From Himantopus leucocephalus (lineage: Eukaryota; Chordata; Aves; Charadriiformes; Recurvirostridae): a stretch of 64,000 nucleotides of DNA. Position numbers and translations under genes: made by a program. Positions 29,484-46,412 of the stretch are shown in pieces. Below the pieces are notes generated by a model. The model saw nothing but the letters and a program-made list of their open reading frames with translations. It was not told where the DNA came from and ran no database searches. Position 1 is the first letter of the stretch. The number at the start of each line of letters is the position of its first letter. The stretch covers positions 5,927,900 through 5,991,899 of the forward strand of contig RSEF01000002.1 of the NCBI GenBank assembly GCA_003993805.1, read 5' to 3'.

Positions 29484-29583
29484 NNNNNNNNNNNNNNNNN
29501 NNNNNNNNNNNNNNNNNNNNNNNNNNNNNNNNNNNNNNNNNNNNNNNNNNNNNNNNNNNNNNNNNNNNNNNNNNNNNNNNNNN
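29484..29583. other. Assembly gap, 100 N
   Basis: Exactly 100 unknown bases in intron 3. The round number indicates a default gap size, so true length is unknown. Short open frames running through it are meaningless. Confidence 0.98.
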
Positions 29584-31466
29584 GTACCCCTAAACATCTT
29601 CTAGGTATTTCTCCTCTTCTTCAGAGTCTAGGAGACCTCCTGAAAGGGCCATGGCCCAGATGGCTGCCCAGAAGGCAGCCCTGGTCCATTTCTTTCACAG
29701 AGGACATGGGGAGTGTATGTCTGCGTCCCGTCTATACCAAATGCAAAACAAAAGTATTGGATGAACACTTTTGCCTTCTGCATCATTATTAGCTATTATT
29801 AACATCTTTGTTTACTATCTCCACCTATTAATAAGATTAAAACACTGCTATCATTTCATTGATGCCTTAAGCTCTAAAAGATTACTCTTAGTTCTTCTTG
29901 CCTGAAAGCCAAGGACCATTCTGTGGTGTCCTTAATCTCGCCAAGCAGTTTGCGGTTCTGTATACAATCCATAGCTATTGCTATTCCTAGTTTTTCTAGG
30001 TATCGTACATAGTTGCTCTCGGTTTGCCACTGATATAGAATGGGGTTTGGGCCACAATTGCCTCCTTGATGCTAGAATTATGGATTCTGACCTATTAAAA
30101 AAAATATAATCTTAAAGCATTTCCAGTCTTTGTCCATATTTTCTGCTTGCAACTTTTCTCCCACCTGATTTTACACACTTTCCTCCGTAAGGGAAAATGA
30201 GACCTTGTGAAGCACCAATTATATGTACTATTGATTGGGACTAACCTTTGCTCGCACATATTATATGTAATTTGGCAATGATCACTTAAAAAGCCTCTAG
30301 TATTCAGTCTGCTAATTAACAATTATGCATCATAATGAAGTCTAGAATAGAAGTATGCCGTGTTTGACTCAATACCTTTGTGCTAGAAGATAAAATTTAT
30401 AACTTTCAGAATCAGTTTGCTCAAAGCCTATTCTCTAACTTCAAATTGGAAATAATAGGTTTAATTTATTACAGAAATTGTCCTGATGAGTAGCTTAGTT
30501 TATTTGGTTTGTGGTCCATAACAGAGTCCAACCCATACTGCTGGATGTGTTAGCCATGTCACTCATGGATCAGTCGGCTTTCAAAAACTTGAATTAATAG
30601 CAGTTCTAAGATAGGTAACAGACAACGATGCTGATATAGATTATCTCAATTTCATCTCCTTTGTTCTTTCTGAGTAGATCATCATCACTGACTTTTTCTA
30701 ATGCAAACAATTGCATTAGATTTCAGGTAGGAATGTGAATTTTCATTCTGTAGGGATTTCTGTTTTATCTTTCTTTTAACACAGATCTCTGACTTCGGTG
30801 CATATCCAGCTGAAATGTTGCTTTCTTTTATGATCTTTGTGGTTTTCAGCTTGGTCATAAAAGTCAGTTTGAATTCATAGTGCATTTGATGTCCCAAAAC
30901 TGACCCTTTACATTTTCAACCTGTGCTCTCCTATATATTCTCTTTGGTGTTTGAATAAGAAGGTGATGACACCTGCCTATAAGTGAGCATCTGGGAAAGC
31001 TGTTAACCTAAACCACGACATCAGCTTATACTACAAGGAAACAGGGATGTATAAATCAGACCAGTGATCCTAAAACGGGTGGTAATAGCAGAATTTCTTT
31101 GCTTGGAATTGAAGTATAGTATTTGTTTGGCACGGCCTGAAGATAGCACTCTAGTTTACTATTGTTGTTTTCATAGCATTTCACTGTAGTTGAAAAAGTA
31201 ATCCAGTGTTTTCTAGGCTAGCTGCAGATTACAACCTAATTGTGTTAACCAGACAGACACAACTTACAGAAAGGTATCTCAGGCTGACCCGAGAAAATGT
31301 GAGTGGATATCAGCGCTCCTTCCCAGTCCTTCAGCAGGAGGTGTCGGCTCAGAAGTGGAAAATGTTTGTAAGATGAGCAGTCCCTCTGAGTTCAATTACT
31401 GCTTTCTGCGATGGCACTGGGGAATATGCAGGTTGGTTACTACTAATTTAACCTCATAGTTGCTTA

Positions 31467-31728
31467 TGTGGCCCGTCGGAAAATGTTCTACTTTGTACTG
31501 AACAGAGATTTTGTCTCTGCAAAAGGACAGTTTTCATTCTTTGATCGCTATTCTTAAACAAAAAATACCACTGACAGGANGTGTGGCCCATCGGAAAATG
31601 TTCTACTTTGTACTGAGCAGAGATTTTGTCTCTGCCAAAGGACAGTTTTCATGTAAATGTTTCAGGACATACCTTTGAAATTATATTCTTTGATCGCTAT
31701 TCTTAAACAAAAAATACCACTGACAGGA
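31467..31728. repeat. Near-identical tandem pair joined by a single N, with 34-nt indel
   Basis: Copy 1 (31467-31579, 113 nt) and copy 2 (31582-31728, 147 nt) share tgtggccc.tcggaaaatg to ctgacagga and flank N at 31580. Copy 2 has about 34 extra bases after cagttttcat, plus a few substitutions. It lies within intron 3. Confidence 0.85.
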
Positions 31729-32740
31729 TCAGTAAAGGGGTGAAACAGAAAAATCTTCTTTTTTTCCTAAAGAAGGCAAAAGTAATTTACATTTGGATGC
31801 TACTGTTCTTCCTTGAGAAGAGTCCCAACCTATTGACTGAAATGTATGCTGTTTTCTTTTGCCTTATCTTCTCTCCACTTATAGTCGTTAGTTAAACTTT
31901 CTCCAGTAGCATGGAACCTATTATTTACGCAGGAGAATCCCATCATGTTTTGTAATTTTTTTTACAGAAAATGGCATGTGCTTTTAGAAGAGCAGCTCGC
32001 TGAACTATATTTTCAATTTCAGGAATTCGATTTAGGGTGCTCCTTTTCGTATTTATGGCCTCAGCTTAGCAGCTAAGTGCAGGGACTATACACTTGGGAG
32101 GTTCATTTTAGCCTCCAATTAGGGGAACTGGAGCCTCAGCTGAGGCAGTCAGCTTTGCAGACCAAGCCTGTGTATTTGCTAACCAGGTTTGCAGACCAAC
32201 CCTTAAATTTAGTGCTCTGAAACTCATATTAGCTTTTGGTGAAACTTTATACCGAAAGCGAGGCCTCAAGCCCATTAGAGAGATTAGAAAAACCAGATTT
32301 ATAACTTGCCCTACTGCCTGAGAAATGTTTCAGGATGCAAAATAAAATGGGAATTTGCAGACACAGGTTTTTCCGTAGATACTTAAATGAGACTAATCCC
32401 TCTTTTCATACAAAGCTGTGCACCTATGCACATTGTCATCTGACCAACGCAGCTGTAGATTTAGGGTATTGTATTTTCAGAAGAGTGCAGAGTCAATACA
32501 TTTGTTTACTGTATAAAGTATGTGTACAAGAGGTATGCAAAGAAAAAAAAAAACAGGGAAGATTCCATTGTTTTTTCTATGTTTATATAATTGTTTCCTT
32601 ATGCACTTGCAAAAAAATGTCTGTAGTCCTTTTTAAGCATCTTGCAAATTATGAGTAAACTGTCACATATTGTGTAAAATGACAAAAAATGTATGAAGTC
32701 TTATAACATATGCAATGTTTTCCTTAATTCCCTTATTTAC

Positions 32741-32830
32741 ATTGTTCAGTATGTTTATTATGTGCACTATTTTAACTAATTGTGTGTTCATGGCACAATC
32801 AGAGACTCCGTCATGGAATAAATATGTTGA
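32741..32830 (+). CDS. SCN5A: SCN5A exon 4 (residues 129-159, S1 helix)
   Basis: This is a 90-nt exon beginning directly after ...ttatttac, an AC acceptor, and ending at gttga|gtaagt. Reading from the split serine it gives [18 protein letters not shown], the domain I S1 membrane helix. The short extracellular S1-S2 turn follows ([12 protein letters not shown]). Mammalian SCN5A has HDPPPWTKYVE at that turn, so the turn differs while S1 is nearly the same. Both ends are in phase 2, matching the neighbouring exons. Confidence 0.94.
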
Positions 32831-36407
<3,577 letters not shown>

Positions 36408-36600
36408 TAAGTAGCACTCTTTTATATTTTTCAAGACAGCGGTATGCAATAGAGCTTTCAAGAAATTGTCTGGCTGTTCTCTTTTTTTCACTCAAATTGT
36501 ACTGAAAATGAGAAAATGCTGAAGTATATTAGGATGGAGTTTGTTTTCCCGGGTGGTTTCAGAGGAAGAAGTCAGAGGAATTCTCAATTCTGTTCTCTTA

Positions 36601-36692
36601 ATTCACTAGACTATTTTGGAGAAATTATTTACTCTCTTTGTGCTCCACAGAGAAAGCTGTTTGTAAAATATCTGTAATAATACTTGCTAGTA
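36601..36692 (+). repeat. MIR-like ancient SINE relic
   Basis: The order tcactaga, then ttatttactctctttgtgctcca, then tgtaaaatatctgtaataata follows the MIR core consensus (acttaacctctctgtgcctca, tctgtaaaatggggataataa) with many substitutions. It is in sense orientation within intron 5. Assignment is by eye, and a profile search would be needed to name the subfamily. Confidence 0.55.
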
Positions 36693-37630
36693 TTGTAGTT
36701 GCTAGTAATGTAGTTTTGGGAAGCTTCAGACCTCTGAATAGGAAGTGTTAGAGGTGTGACTGAATACCCATGTATTTAAATCCCTATTTGTAATCTAGCC
36801 ATCCATAACACCACCAAAACTGTTTGCACGTTCTTCACAAACCCTCTTCACCCTGAAAGCAATTACTATTTAACTACTATAGGGAATTAATTTAAAAGCC
36901 TCTGAAATGTGGTATATATCTTGGGAATAGAAATTTGGCCCCCAACATGATATTCCCCTTCAGCTGTATACTTCTACCTAGGTTGTTAGAGTTCACTCAG
37001 GACACGTGGAGTTCTGGTGCTTTGAAGGAGGTGATGGATTTGTGGCATCTAGACAGCTAAAAATACATGGGGGTAGGGGAGCAGTCAGCCAACGCTCGCA
37101 GTGGACACAGGGTCAGCCCAAGCTCTGGCCAAATGCAGATGCCTGACACTGTTGGTATCTCCAGCTGAGCTAGAAATCCAGATTTTCTTCATAGTCAAAG
37201 AAGAGAGAAAAGCACGTGAAGAGAGAATGTCATCTTGAAGTGAAAGCTAGTAGAGATGCCCTGAAAGGCCCCATTTCCTTATAGCAGAAGGATTTAATCT
37301 AATCTCTCTCTATTTTCTGCTTAATGATAGATATATTATGTTCTGGTTTTAGTTTAGTTCTTGCTGCCTTCTTTAAACCTCATAATTCACAGCCTTAGGT
37401 GAGATGCAAGCCTCTTAGCACTGACATTTGAGCTGAACTCCTGGGCCCATGCCATTTGAATGGAACCAAAATTGGTAAAAAATGTTCAAACTTAGTTCAA
37501 ACACCAGTAAGGGCCACGGAATTTGGTAGCAAAGCTCTGACAGGCTGCAGGGGTCAGAATCAATATTCTTAGCAGCATTTAGCAGAGGAACAGCATGAAG
37601 ATGTGTAACACTTATGTGGACTTTATTGGG

Positions 37631-37670
37631 AAGACTCCCATTTATTTTAGTCGGCTTTGGATCAGAGCCA
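37631..37670 (+). repeat. Ancient amniote repeat scrap
   Basis: The string aagactcccatttattttag followed by tcggctttggatcagagcc matches the old amniote repeat core (gggagtcttgccattgactt, cagtgggctttggatcagg) by eye. It lies in intron 5. Confidence 0.35.
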
Positions 37671-40600
37671 GCAGTAGGCCGGATCCTGGTATCTGTTACT
37701 ACATTCCTATGGATTTGGCTGAACTGACATCTGGCCATCGTGATAAGCTTTAAAAAAACCCCACAACTGCAACGCAGATGGGGAGGAGCTTTTGGAGGTC
37801 AGCACACATTAGGTATTTTTCTCAGCTAAACTTTTCCTCAGGCAGTGCTAAGTGCAATTCTCCTGCAACATTTAGAGGCAGGACAGAACAACACAAAGTG
37901 TCACCAGCCTGCTCTCCTGTCCATCAGACAGCTGGCAAAAGCAGGGTATGGTAAATTCATCTATTTGTGAGTTGGAATGTGAGTTAATTTGCAGGTCTCT
38001 GAATTCAGAACAACGTGGAGATCTTCCATGCATGGGTTCCCTCTATTCTACAAGGAAGGAGGGTTTTGACAGTGAGGTAGAAAAGAGCAGAGAAAAGGAC
38101 AAGATGAACCACAGCTTGCAGCCTTGGCAATGCATCTGCTCCACCTCTTCCCTCAGCTCGGGTGGAGGTTGGGGCATCATCCCCAGCTCTGCAGAACTCC
38201 TCTGGGACCATCTCATTTACTGTAACTGAAATGCGAGTCTGAACAGTCAGTGTGGGACAAGGTCTGGATATCCCTTAAATTCTGTGCACGTTATCTCTGG
38301 GTGTTTGGGGCTTAGGGAGCTGGAAAGATGTGGAGCTTTGCACAGACCTTGAGATGGACTGTTGCCCAAAGATCATTCAATCCCTGCAGGTAGGAACCAG
38401 GGTTTGGTTCCCAGAGGCTGTGGCCTTACACCTCTTTTTGCTTTTCTGATTCTAGACTTGAATGGCCACTCAGTGCTCCAGCCCGAGGATTCACGAAAAG
38501 TTCCTTAAGCCTTATTTAATTAGAGGCTTGGATGTCTGTGCTTTCTTTCCTAGCTACATTTCAATTTTCTTTCCAAATGATATTTCACCTCTTAGAAGAT
38601 CCCTAGAACAGGGAGGCCTGCAACTGCAAAAAATCAGGTTTCTCAACATCAAATTGTAGCAATGGCTGCGCTTTTCAGAATCAGCATCCATTCCTATTGT
38701 TTCTTGCTTTAAGGCATATTACACTAACATTTCTAGAATAGAAAAAAAAAAAAGAATTGAAATTCTGGAACAGAAAAGAGATAGAAAAGTGTTTCGTTGA
38801 GCCAACAGGCAGCAGTGAGAGGGTTAAAAGTGACTGTAATATGATCTTCATTCGTGCAGTGAAACTTCCTTCCCAAATATGCAAGCAGCAGATAGTACAG
38901 AGCATTGGATAATGGACTCTATTCTGATACAATTTATCCTTCATTTAAATCCAATTTGCAAGTAATTTAAAGTAAGACTGATTATACAGGTAACTCTGAG
39001 GTTGTCTTTGCTTGTAGCTCGTGTAATGCTAGAGGTATTTCTGTATCTGGAAACAAAGGCGGCATGAGGGTTCAAAATGGGAAATCCTGACGAGGGGCCA
39101 TGACATCTAGATGGACCAAGGGTTTTGAGCTCACAGAAAATCATATTCTTTCAGTGGTGGGTGTTATAGTGGAATGACCATCACTTACTTTCAAGTTATT
39201 GCAAAATAACTTCTTACATCCTCTTTTGGGCCAAAACAGCATAGATTGGTTGACAGAGAGTAGTTTTAAATAGCACACTAGAGAGTAAGAGATGCCACAG
39301 GTCTCCAGGGCTTTTTTGGAGCTCCTGTGCTAACAGACGCAGGCATGGCTCCTGACCCTCTGTGGGGCCATGGATGGGTTCAGGAGAAATCATGAAACTG
39401 CCCGCATTTAGATAACTCTTTCCCGGACAATCAAGTACTTTCCAGAAGAGGCGAGGGAGAGGCAGCTGTAGCTCTGGGTTGGAAAGCACCCTGCCAAAAG
39501 CTTAAAGACAATAAGCAATTCCCTAGCTAACAGGAAAATTCGGGATGGTAATTCTAATTGCTTCTCACTCCCTGATACAGAGAAATTGGTCTGCTGCAAT
39601 TTCATCCAAGAAATCCAATCCAATAAATCTTAATTAACTATTGTGAACAAGCAGCCGTAGTATTTTCTTCATATGCTTGTTCACATATTAATAATGTTTT
39701 TTTATGAATCTCTGGTCAGCAAAACCATATTCCCATGCTATTGTTTCTCCTCAAATTATTTTTTTCCACCCTTGCCTGCTGCAGAAGGGTTTGGGAGAGA
39801 AGCACTGGGTAAACCTGGGTAGGAATTACAAAAAAGGTAAATCTTTGCCCAGGCTCCCCTATGAGATTATGAAGAGGAGAAGCAATATTGCTCTTTCAGT
39901 TTATAATCTGGATTAGTAGATATGGAGAGGATGCTTTGTCCTCCCCAGAGGCCTTTGCACAAAGCCCACTTAAGCAGGCTTTGTAAAATAACCAGGTGAG
40001 TTTTTTTTCCTTAACGTGGAAAAACAAATGCCTCGAGTAAGTAGAATATGTAAATGAATTTTAATAGAAATTTAATAGTGAAATTAAAGGGTCCAAGAGC
40101 TCTTTTGTTCAGAAGATACAGGGGTGACTATGCTTTTACTGTATACTGATTTGGAGGAAATAATTTTGTACAACACTGATAAAACCAAACTCATTCCATC
40201 ACTGACCCTCCTGGGAGCATTTAGCTCAGACATGGCATGGATCTCCACGATGACCAAAACAGGCATGGCAATGAAGGGCTGGGATTGGTATTTTAATCAT
40301 AAATAGTTTTTAGTAGAATTGCAATTATATTCATTCAAAATCCTTCTTCCTGCAGCCAAAGGGCATGGATTTGATGTACAAAACAAAATAAAATTTTAAG
40401 CATCTCTTGAAACCAACATCTGCTTTACTACAGAGTACAGCATCTTAGAATAAATAACCCAGTAGAAACATTTGCACTGATATTTTCCGATGTTGTCCTA
40501 TATGTAGCGTGCAGAAGCTATTATGTGAAAAGTACTTGGGTATTTGAAGCTTTTATTTTTTTTAAGAGCAACAAAATAACTCTTAATGTTTCCTATAATG

Positions 40601-40912
40601 TAAAGAATTTTTTGTTAAACTACATGATGGCAAAATCTTTAAAGTATTTATTGCTGAACAGAACAATAACAAAGTTCACCCAGTAGTTTTAAAGAATTGA
40701 TGCCTATTAGATAAGTTTAATAGTTCAAGAAACATTTGAAATAATGTGTGCTATGAAAAACCCGGGACAAATGGCATCAAAGAACAGCCTGAAAAGTGGA
40801 TGCACCTCTCATACGGCTGCATTTGCTCCCACTATGTATGAATGCATTCTTCATTCAGACAAGTCTCATACTCTATTGTATAATGCCAAATAACTGTGAC
40901 TTAATTCTACAG

Positions 40913-41004
40913 GTATGTAGGAGAATTTGTGAATGTAGGCAGTGTTTCACCTCTTCGGACTTTCAGGGTATTGAGAGCTTTAAAAACTATTTCAGTAATC
41001 CCAG
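40913..41004 (+). CDS. SCN5A: SCN5A alternative exon 6, neonatal-type (5N/6A-like; S3 end and S4)
   Basis: This is a 92-nt exon with acceptor ttctacag and donor ccag|gtaaga. After the split alanine it reads [20 protein letters not shown] and continues through the S4 helix to VIPG. The four S4 positive charges (R, R, R, K) are all kept. Asparagine at residue 209 and the VIPG ending are hallmarks of neonatal-type exons in the family. The adult-type copy follows after only 133 nt, and using both would shift the frame (184 nt). It differs from the adult copy at 7 of 31 residues. Expression cannot be judged from sequence, but intact splice sites and the open frame argue against a decayed exon. Confidence 0.9.
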
Positions 41005-41261
<257 letters not shown>

Positions 41262-44200
41262 TAAAGCCTACATGCCATTTCCAGTAGTAAACACAGTAAT
41301 TACAAATGACTTAACCATAGATACTGATCAGGAAATGGAGGAATGTAGGGAATGTGACCTGTCAATAGAATACATTTTTCATGTGTTTTTCCAGTACTGC
41401 TTTTGTGGGCAGAAGGAGTTAAAGTCCCTACAAAATTACAGACCTCACTAAGACGAGTGCTGCTGTAAGAAAGGTGGCATGTGGTGGCTCGCGAATCACA
41501 TACATAAAGTGCTCATTCATGAACCATATGAAAATGGCAATGAAACTCTTTTAAAGTCTTCAGATATTGATTTTTAAAAATGGAAGATTAATGACCTCAA
41601 AATGCATATTCGTGTTTAAAAGCGCATCAACAGAGGAATCTAAATCTGTGCTATGAGCTGAGGTTTCAAGACTGCAGGCATAGATAGCCTAATTTGTCAT
41701 GGTGTTTATGCATTTTCATGTGATAGAAACACTGTTTAAATTTCGGACACTGGAGAGATCGGAAAATGTTTCATCACTGATTTCGGTAGGTTCAACATTT
41801 CATCACCTCACATTTTCTCACGTATTCAAGGATATGATTTCTCCCCCCAAAAAAGAAATCAGTGTTTTACTACAGATCTGGTAGTGAAAGAAGCTCTTTT
41901 TTCATAGCTTTTTATCTAATCTATTACTATTTTTTAAAATAATAAATATTATTTACTACTAAGTAATTTATGCAGAGGTGAGTCCACTGAGGACTAACCA
42001 TATGGCAATACTTTTTTGCCAAGCGCTATCTATGGACAGGTCTCATTCAGCCTCAGTGTTTAACATCTCCAACCTGCATGACAAGGTAGAGAAGATAGCA
42101 AAAACCATGCATGGTAGATCTTATCGGTGATAATCCTGAACAGATGTTGGCAATTACATGTCAAAAATATTCAAAGCATCAAGAGAACTGCTCAGATTCT
42201 CACACACAGCTCTTTAAGGTTAGAAAGGCTTTTCCACCCATTATATTATGCACATCTACACTATAATATAAATCTAAACATATTCTGTGGTGTAAACTTA
42301 TAGGGACATGTATTACAACTAATCACCAGCACTCACATGGAGTATAAACTAGAAATGGGAATTCTGGAATTGAGGTGTTAACATATATATGAAAACACAT
42401 ATATGGGTCTAGAGCTTAGTCCCTCATTAAAGTAATGTAAATCAGTGAAATTACCGAAAGAGCAAGGTACTTTTTATTGAAAGTGTATGTCAAAATATAG
42501 CTTTTAAAGAATACTTTAAGATGATCATTCATTAGGTCTGGTATTCCTTGAAATCAGTCCTGAATTTTGAAAAGAATACTCTATTAGCAGAGAGGTGGGG
42601 GGTTTTTTGTTTTTTTTTTTTTAAGTTTCCTCTAATTGGATGACCATTGAGAAATGATTTTTTTTTCCTTGGGAGACAGAAAGTTGAGCACAGTTTTACA
42701 GATCATATGGAATAGTAGTGGCAAATCAGAAAGAAGCCTGGAGTTTCCTAGCTTCTTTTGCTAGCAATTTGAAGCCTAACTCGGAGGGACAGACATCTCC
42801 AGGGGACACCTTTCGCTTTCCATCTTGTCTTAAGCTTGAGGTTTTCAAAGCAGGGCCTGTCAATTTTGTGGGATTATATACATAGTAATTTTCTGCTGTC
42901 CTGTATCAGAGTTGGAGCTGAAGCTTGTTTTACATCAAATGATAAATTTTGTCTGTTTTTTTTAGGGGGAAAAAGAGAGTACTGAGATTCAGAAAAACCT
43001 TATTTAAAAATACACCAAAGTCCTTCAGTGATATTAAACACTGAGTTGTTCCATTTGTTGGTTAACAGAAAAAAAAGAGAGATGAGGAGTATTATTTATT
43101 AGAGTAATACATAATAACTCACATTATATTTTTTGCTTTCTGACTATTTGATTAGTTTTTTGATAACTGCATTTTTAGGTACTAGTAACTAAATTATTTG
43201 CTGACATAACTGCACAAAGATATGCTAATAGAATATCTGGCCTTAGATTTTATTGTCAAGATTACCTCTGCCCTGAGTATGTTTAAATTACGGATGTGGA
43301 GAGCTACAAATTGCCATGGAACACCTAGCTGCCTGTAAAACACAGCTAAGGTTTCTTTTTAATGTTAGAAGATAATTTCGGAGGAGTCGGTTCATTTTTC
43401 AGCTAGACACATATATTTTAAAAGAAATATTGGTCATGATGCTGTGGTTTATTGGAGATCACTCTGAGTTTTTAATGATAAAAAACATAGGCTTATGCTG
43501 AGATGAAATATCTTTCCACAATAGGCTTAAAAATGAAAAGATGATGAACACTAATATCTTCCATGAGATTTTTGGGTTCAACTGCTAGAGAGAGGAGAAG
43601 GTTGTTATTTTTGCTTCCTCTTTTACATCTCAGGTGAAGAACGCTGAGATGTATCCTCCTTTGCAAATATCTAAGTTTTTCCTCAATAAAATTGATCACA
43701 CTTTTCCATCAGGTAGTTATATTTGCACAAACATACTTGAACTCAGCATGCTCAGTGAAATTGCTTACCGAAAGTAACGGGCCAAGTCCTCCGTGGCATA
43801 AGGCTTCTGTCCAGCAAAGCACTTAGAGGCTGGTTTTCAAAGGCATTCTGCTTCACTTGAAATCAATGAGTTTCACTATTGACTCCAGAGGGAGTCAGTA
43901 AAGCTAACAACTACTGCTTTTAAAAATCTCACCTGCCTTTAATGCCTCGCTCTAAGTGTGCGGGCAGGCACAGGGACATTTAGGGGACACAGACTCACAG
44001 GACTCAAAAAGATCTCCCAGACTCTTGGAGTACCTTCCCCTGGAATAAGGCTGTGTTTAGGATAGCTCAGACCTGGTCTGCTATTTATTACCTGACTTGT
44101 TCTGAAAATCCTTCAAAGGTGGAGGTCTCATGATCCTCCTGAGAAGTTTGTTCCAGCACGTCATTGCTTTCGCCATTAGAAGATTTGCCCTGGGAGGACA

Positions 44201-44546
44201 GGGTCAGATCCAGTTTCAGCAAACCAAATATTAGCATCTACCAGCAAGCCGTGTGCTTCCCGCTCACTGGAGATCTGAGGCTCAGTTTGGTTGCCATCAT
44301 GCCAGGATCTCCTGCTCCCTAGGGCCATGGATCACCTGCAGGTCCTGTCTCTGAATCCAGACCCCCATTCAGCCTCACTCTCTCTTGGTGTGTTATCAGC
44401 TCATTTTTGTTTACCCCACAGCCACTGTGTAGGACATCAGGTCAGCGCCTTACCTTCTGTGGCAGCCCTTAACATGCTGGAGAACCTTCATGGATCTCCT
44501 CAGTTTTCCCTTTTCTACACTAAACACACACATTTCTTTCTGTTTT

Positions 44547-44913
44547 CCAGTTGCCCACGATATCGAGAGAAAACAAGCTTTGTACAGTACCTGGGTGTCT
44601 GTTTATCCAGACTTGTTAAGAGAAAAATGTTTTTAATTTCTTCATACATCCCTTATGTTCAGGTGCTTAGAAATAGGTAACATTTTCTCTATAGGAGCAT
44701 AAAACCTTTAACTCTCAGTGATTTTTATTNCCAGTTGCCCACGATATCGAGATAAAACAAGCTTTGTACGGTACCTGGGTGTCTGTTTATCCAGACTTGT
44801 TAAGAGAAAAATGTTTTTAATTTCTTCATACATCCCTTATGTTCAGGTGCTTAGAAATAGGTAACATTTTCTCTATAGGAGCATAAAACCTTTAACTCTC
44901 AGTGATTTTTATT
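44547..44913. repeat. 183-nt tandem pair joined by a single N
   Basis: Copies 44547-44729 and 44731-44913 are equal in length. They differ at two visible sites (gagagaaaac versus gagataaaac; tacagtacc versus tacggtacc). N at 44730 separates them. It lies in intron 6 and probably represents the two haplotypes of one locus. Confidence 0.87.
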
Positions 44914-46181
44914 TATTAATTAGCGTCTTGCACATTGCCATGGCAACTAGATTCGTTCATTTTCAATCTGGATAGGAACCATGGTCAGCAGCAGAACAAC
45001 CACTAAAGTCACTCATTTGTCTCCCATTACCAGTGTGCCCGAGTCCCAGTGTGCTCAACAGGAGCCCTTCCCATGACAATAGAGGGTCTCGAATAATAGT
45101 TTATCTGTGTGGAAATCACCAATGTTTTTGATTACTACTAATGGAGGTAATTATGAGCCCTGAGGTACACCCTCCTGTGTGCCTCCCCATCAAAAACCTG
45201 CAAAAACGCAGGCCGTCATCATCACCACCACCACCAGGATTTTGTAAAGCGCCTGTGTCCAGAGAAGCTCCACTGCTCTTTGTGGAACAGGTGTGTGCAT
45301 CACAGATACTTCACATAAAATGACAGGATACCGGCAAAAGGTGACCTCATAGAAAATTGGGCCAAGGCACTTTGGGGCCTGATCCAGCTCCCATTTAAGT
45401 TAGTGTGAGTCTAAAGGCTATAAATAGTGCTGTGAATGTTATCCAGTACTTTACTGATAGCCAGAACAGAGCTCGGAGCACAAGAATTAAGACTGTGTGG
45501 AGGAGACTGACCCTCGTTCGCTGCTTCAATCTCACTGAAGTCCTCCTGCAGAGAGATAAATGTCATCCTTCTGGTGGGTAGATCATTTAAATCAAGAAGT
45601 AACTATCCCAGAGGTGAGCAATACATGACATATTTGTGTCTTACTTGGAGACTGGCCTGAAAGTCACATTTCCATGCAAAGATGGTCTACATGAATGCTG
45701 ACAACCATTCAAATTTGCTAACACGCTATTAAACTCTAAACTGCCCCACGTCTCAGTGGCTGATGACAATATACGTTCACCAAGAGTGCACTCCTCTCTC
45801 CCTACACGCACATGACTCATGCAGACATTCACAAGATACACGTGTATCCTCAGGAGAAGGAGTAGGCTGGGTGAGGACAATCATGGTGCAAGTCACACTC
45901 TTTTTTTGTTTTTGCTTTTTCTCCCTGCTCGTTTCCAGACTGTGCATGAAAGTGTCTGATGTTCTGTAGGTGATTGCCAACATCTGGTATGGATGTCATA
46001 CTGAATTACGCTAATACTTTCTCACATCTCGTAGAAGGAATGGATGGTGTTGTGGGATCTCGCCATTTCTCATTGTTTGGTGTTGCTTGCATTTTCTATG
46101 GTTTCTGATTTGCATTTGAAAACCGATTATTTGATTAACCTCTGAATGTGGTAATTTCTACCTGCATTAACAGGAACATTT

Positions 46182-46412
46182 GGGCCAAATCCTTCTTGCT
46201 TTCTGCAGATGTCAGGCTGCCTATACAGCCCTGGTTCCACTGATTTTGGATCTCGTGGTGTTTTTCACCAGGAACAAGCAGGATTTGGCCCAGAATTGTG
46301 GAAATAATTCAGTGATTCAGGAAAAGCCTGTATCGATTACTCCACAGGGAGTAATCTATAGACCCATTGTCATTGACAGGCGTAGATGTTACTCGGCTTT
46401 GGATCAGATCCT
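46182..46412. repeat. Ancient amniote repeat relic with 12-bp inverted arms
   Basis: Perfect 12-bp inverted arms gggccaaatcct (46182-46193) and aggatttggccc (46280-46291) are followed by ggctttggatcagatcc at about 46395-46411. The last string belongs to a family of old motifs common in reptile and bird genomes (ttgacttcagtgggctttgg, atcaggcc). Similar scraps occur at 17931-17958 and 37631-37670. Family naming is tentative. Confidence 0.4.

Noticed and set aside
29344..29604. Open frames crossing runs of N
   Set aside because: They exist only because unknown bases cannot encode stops.
32335..32658. 107-codon + strand frame in intron 3
   Set aside because: No family motif, AT-rich and lysine/cysteine-rich toward the end. 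Consistent with chance in non-coding sequence.
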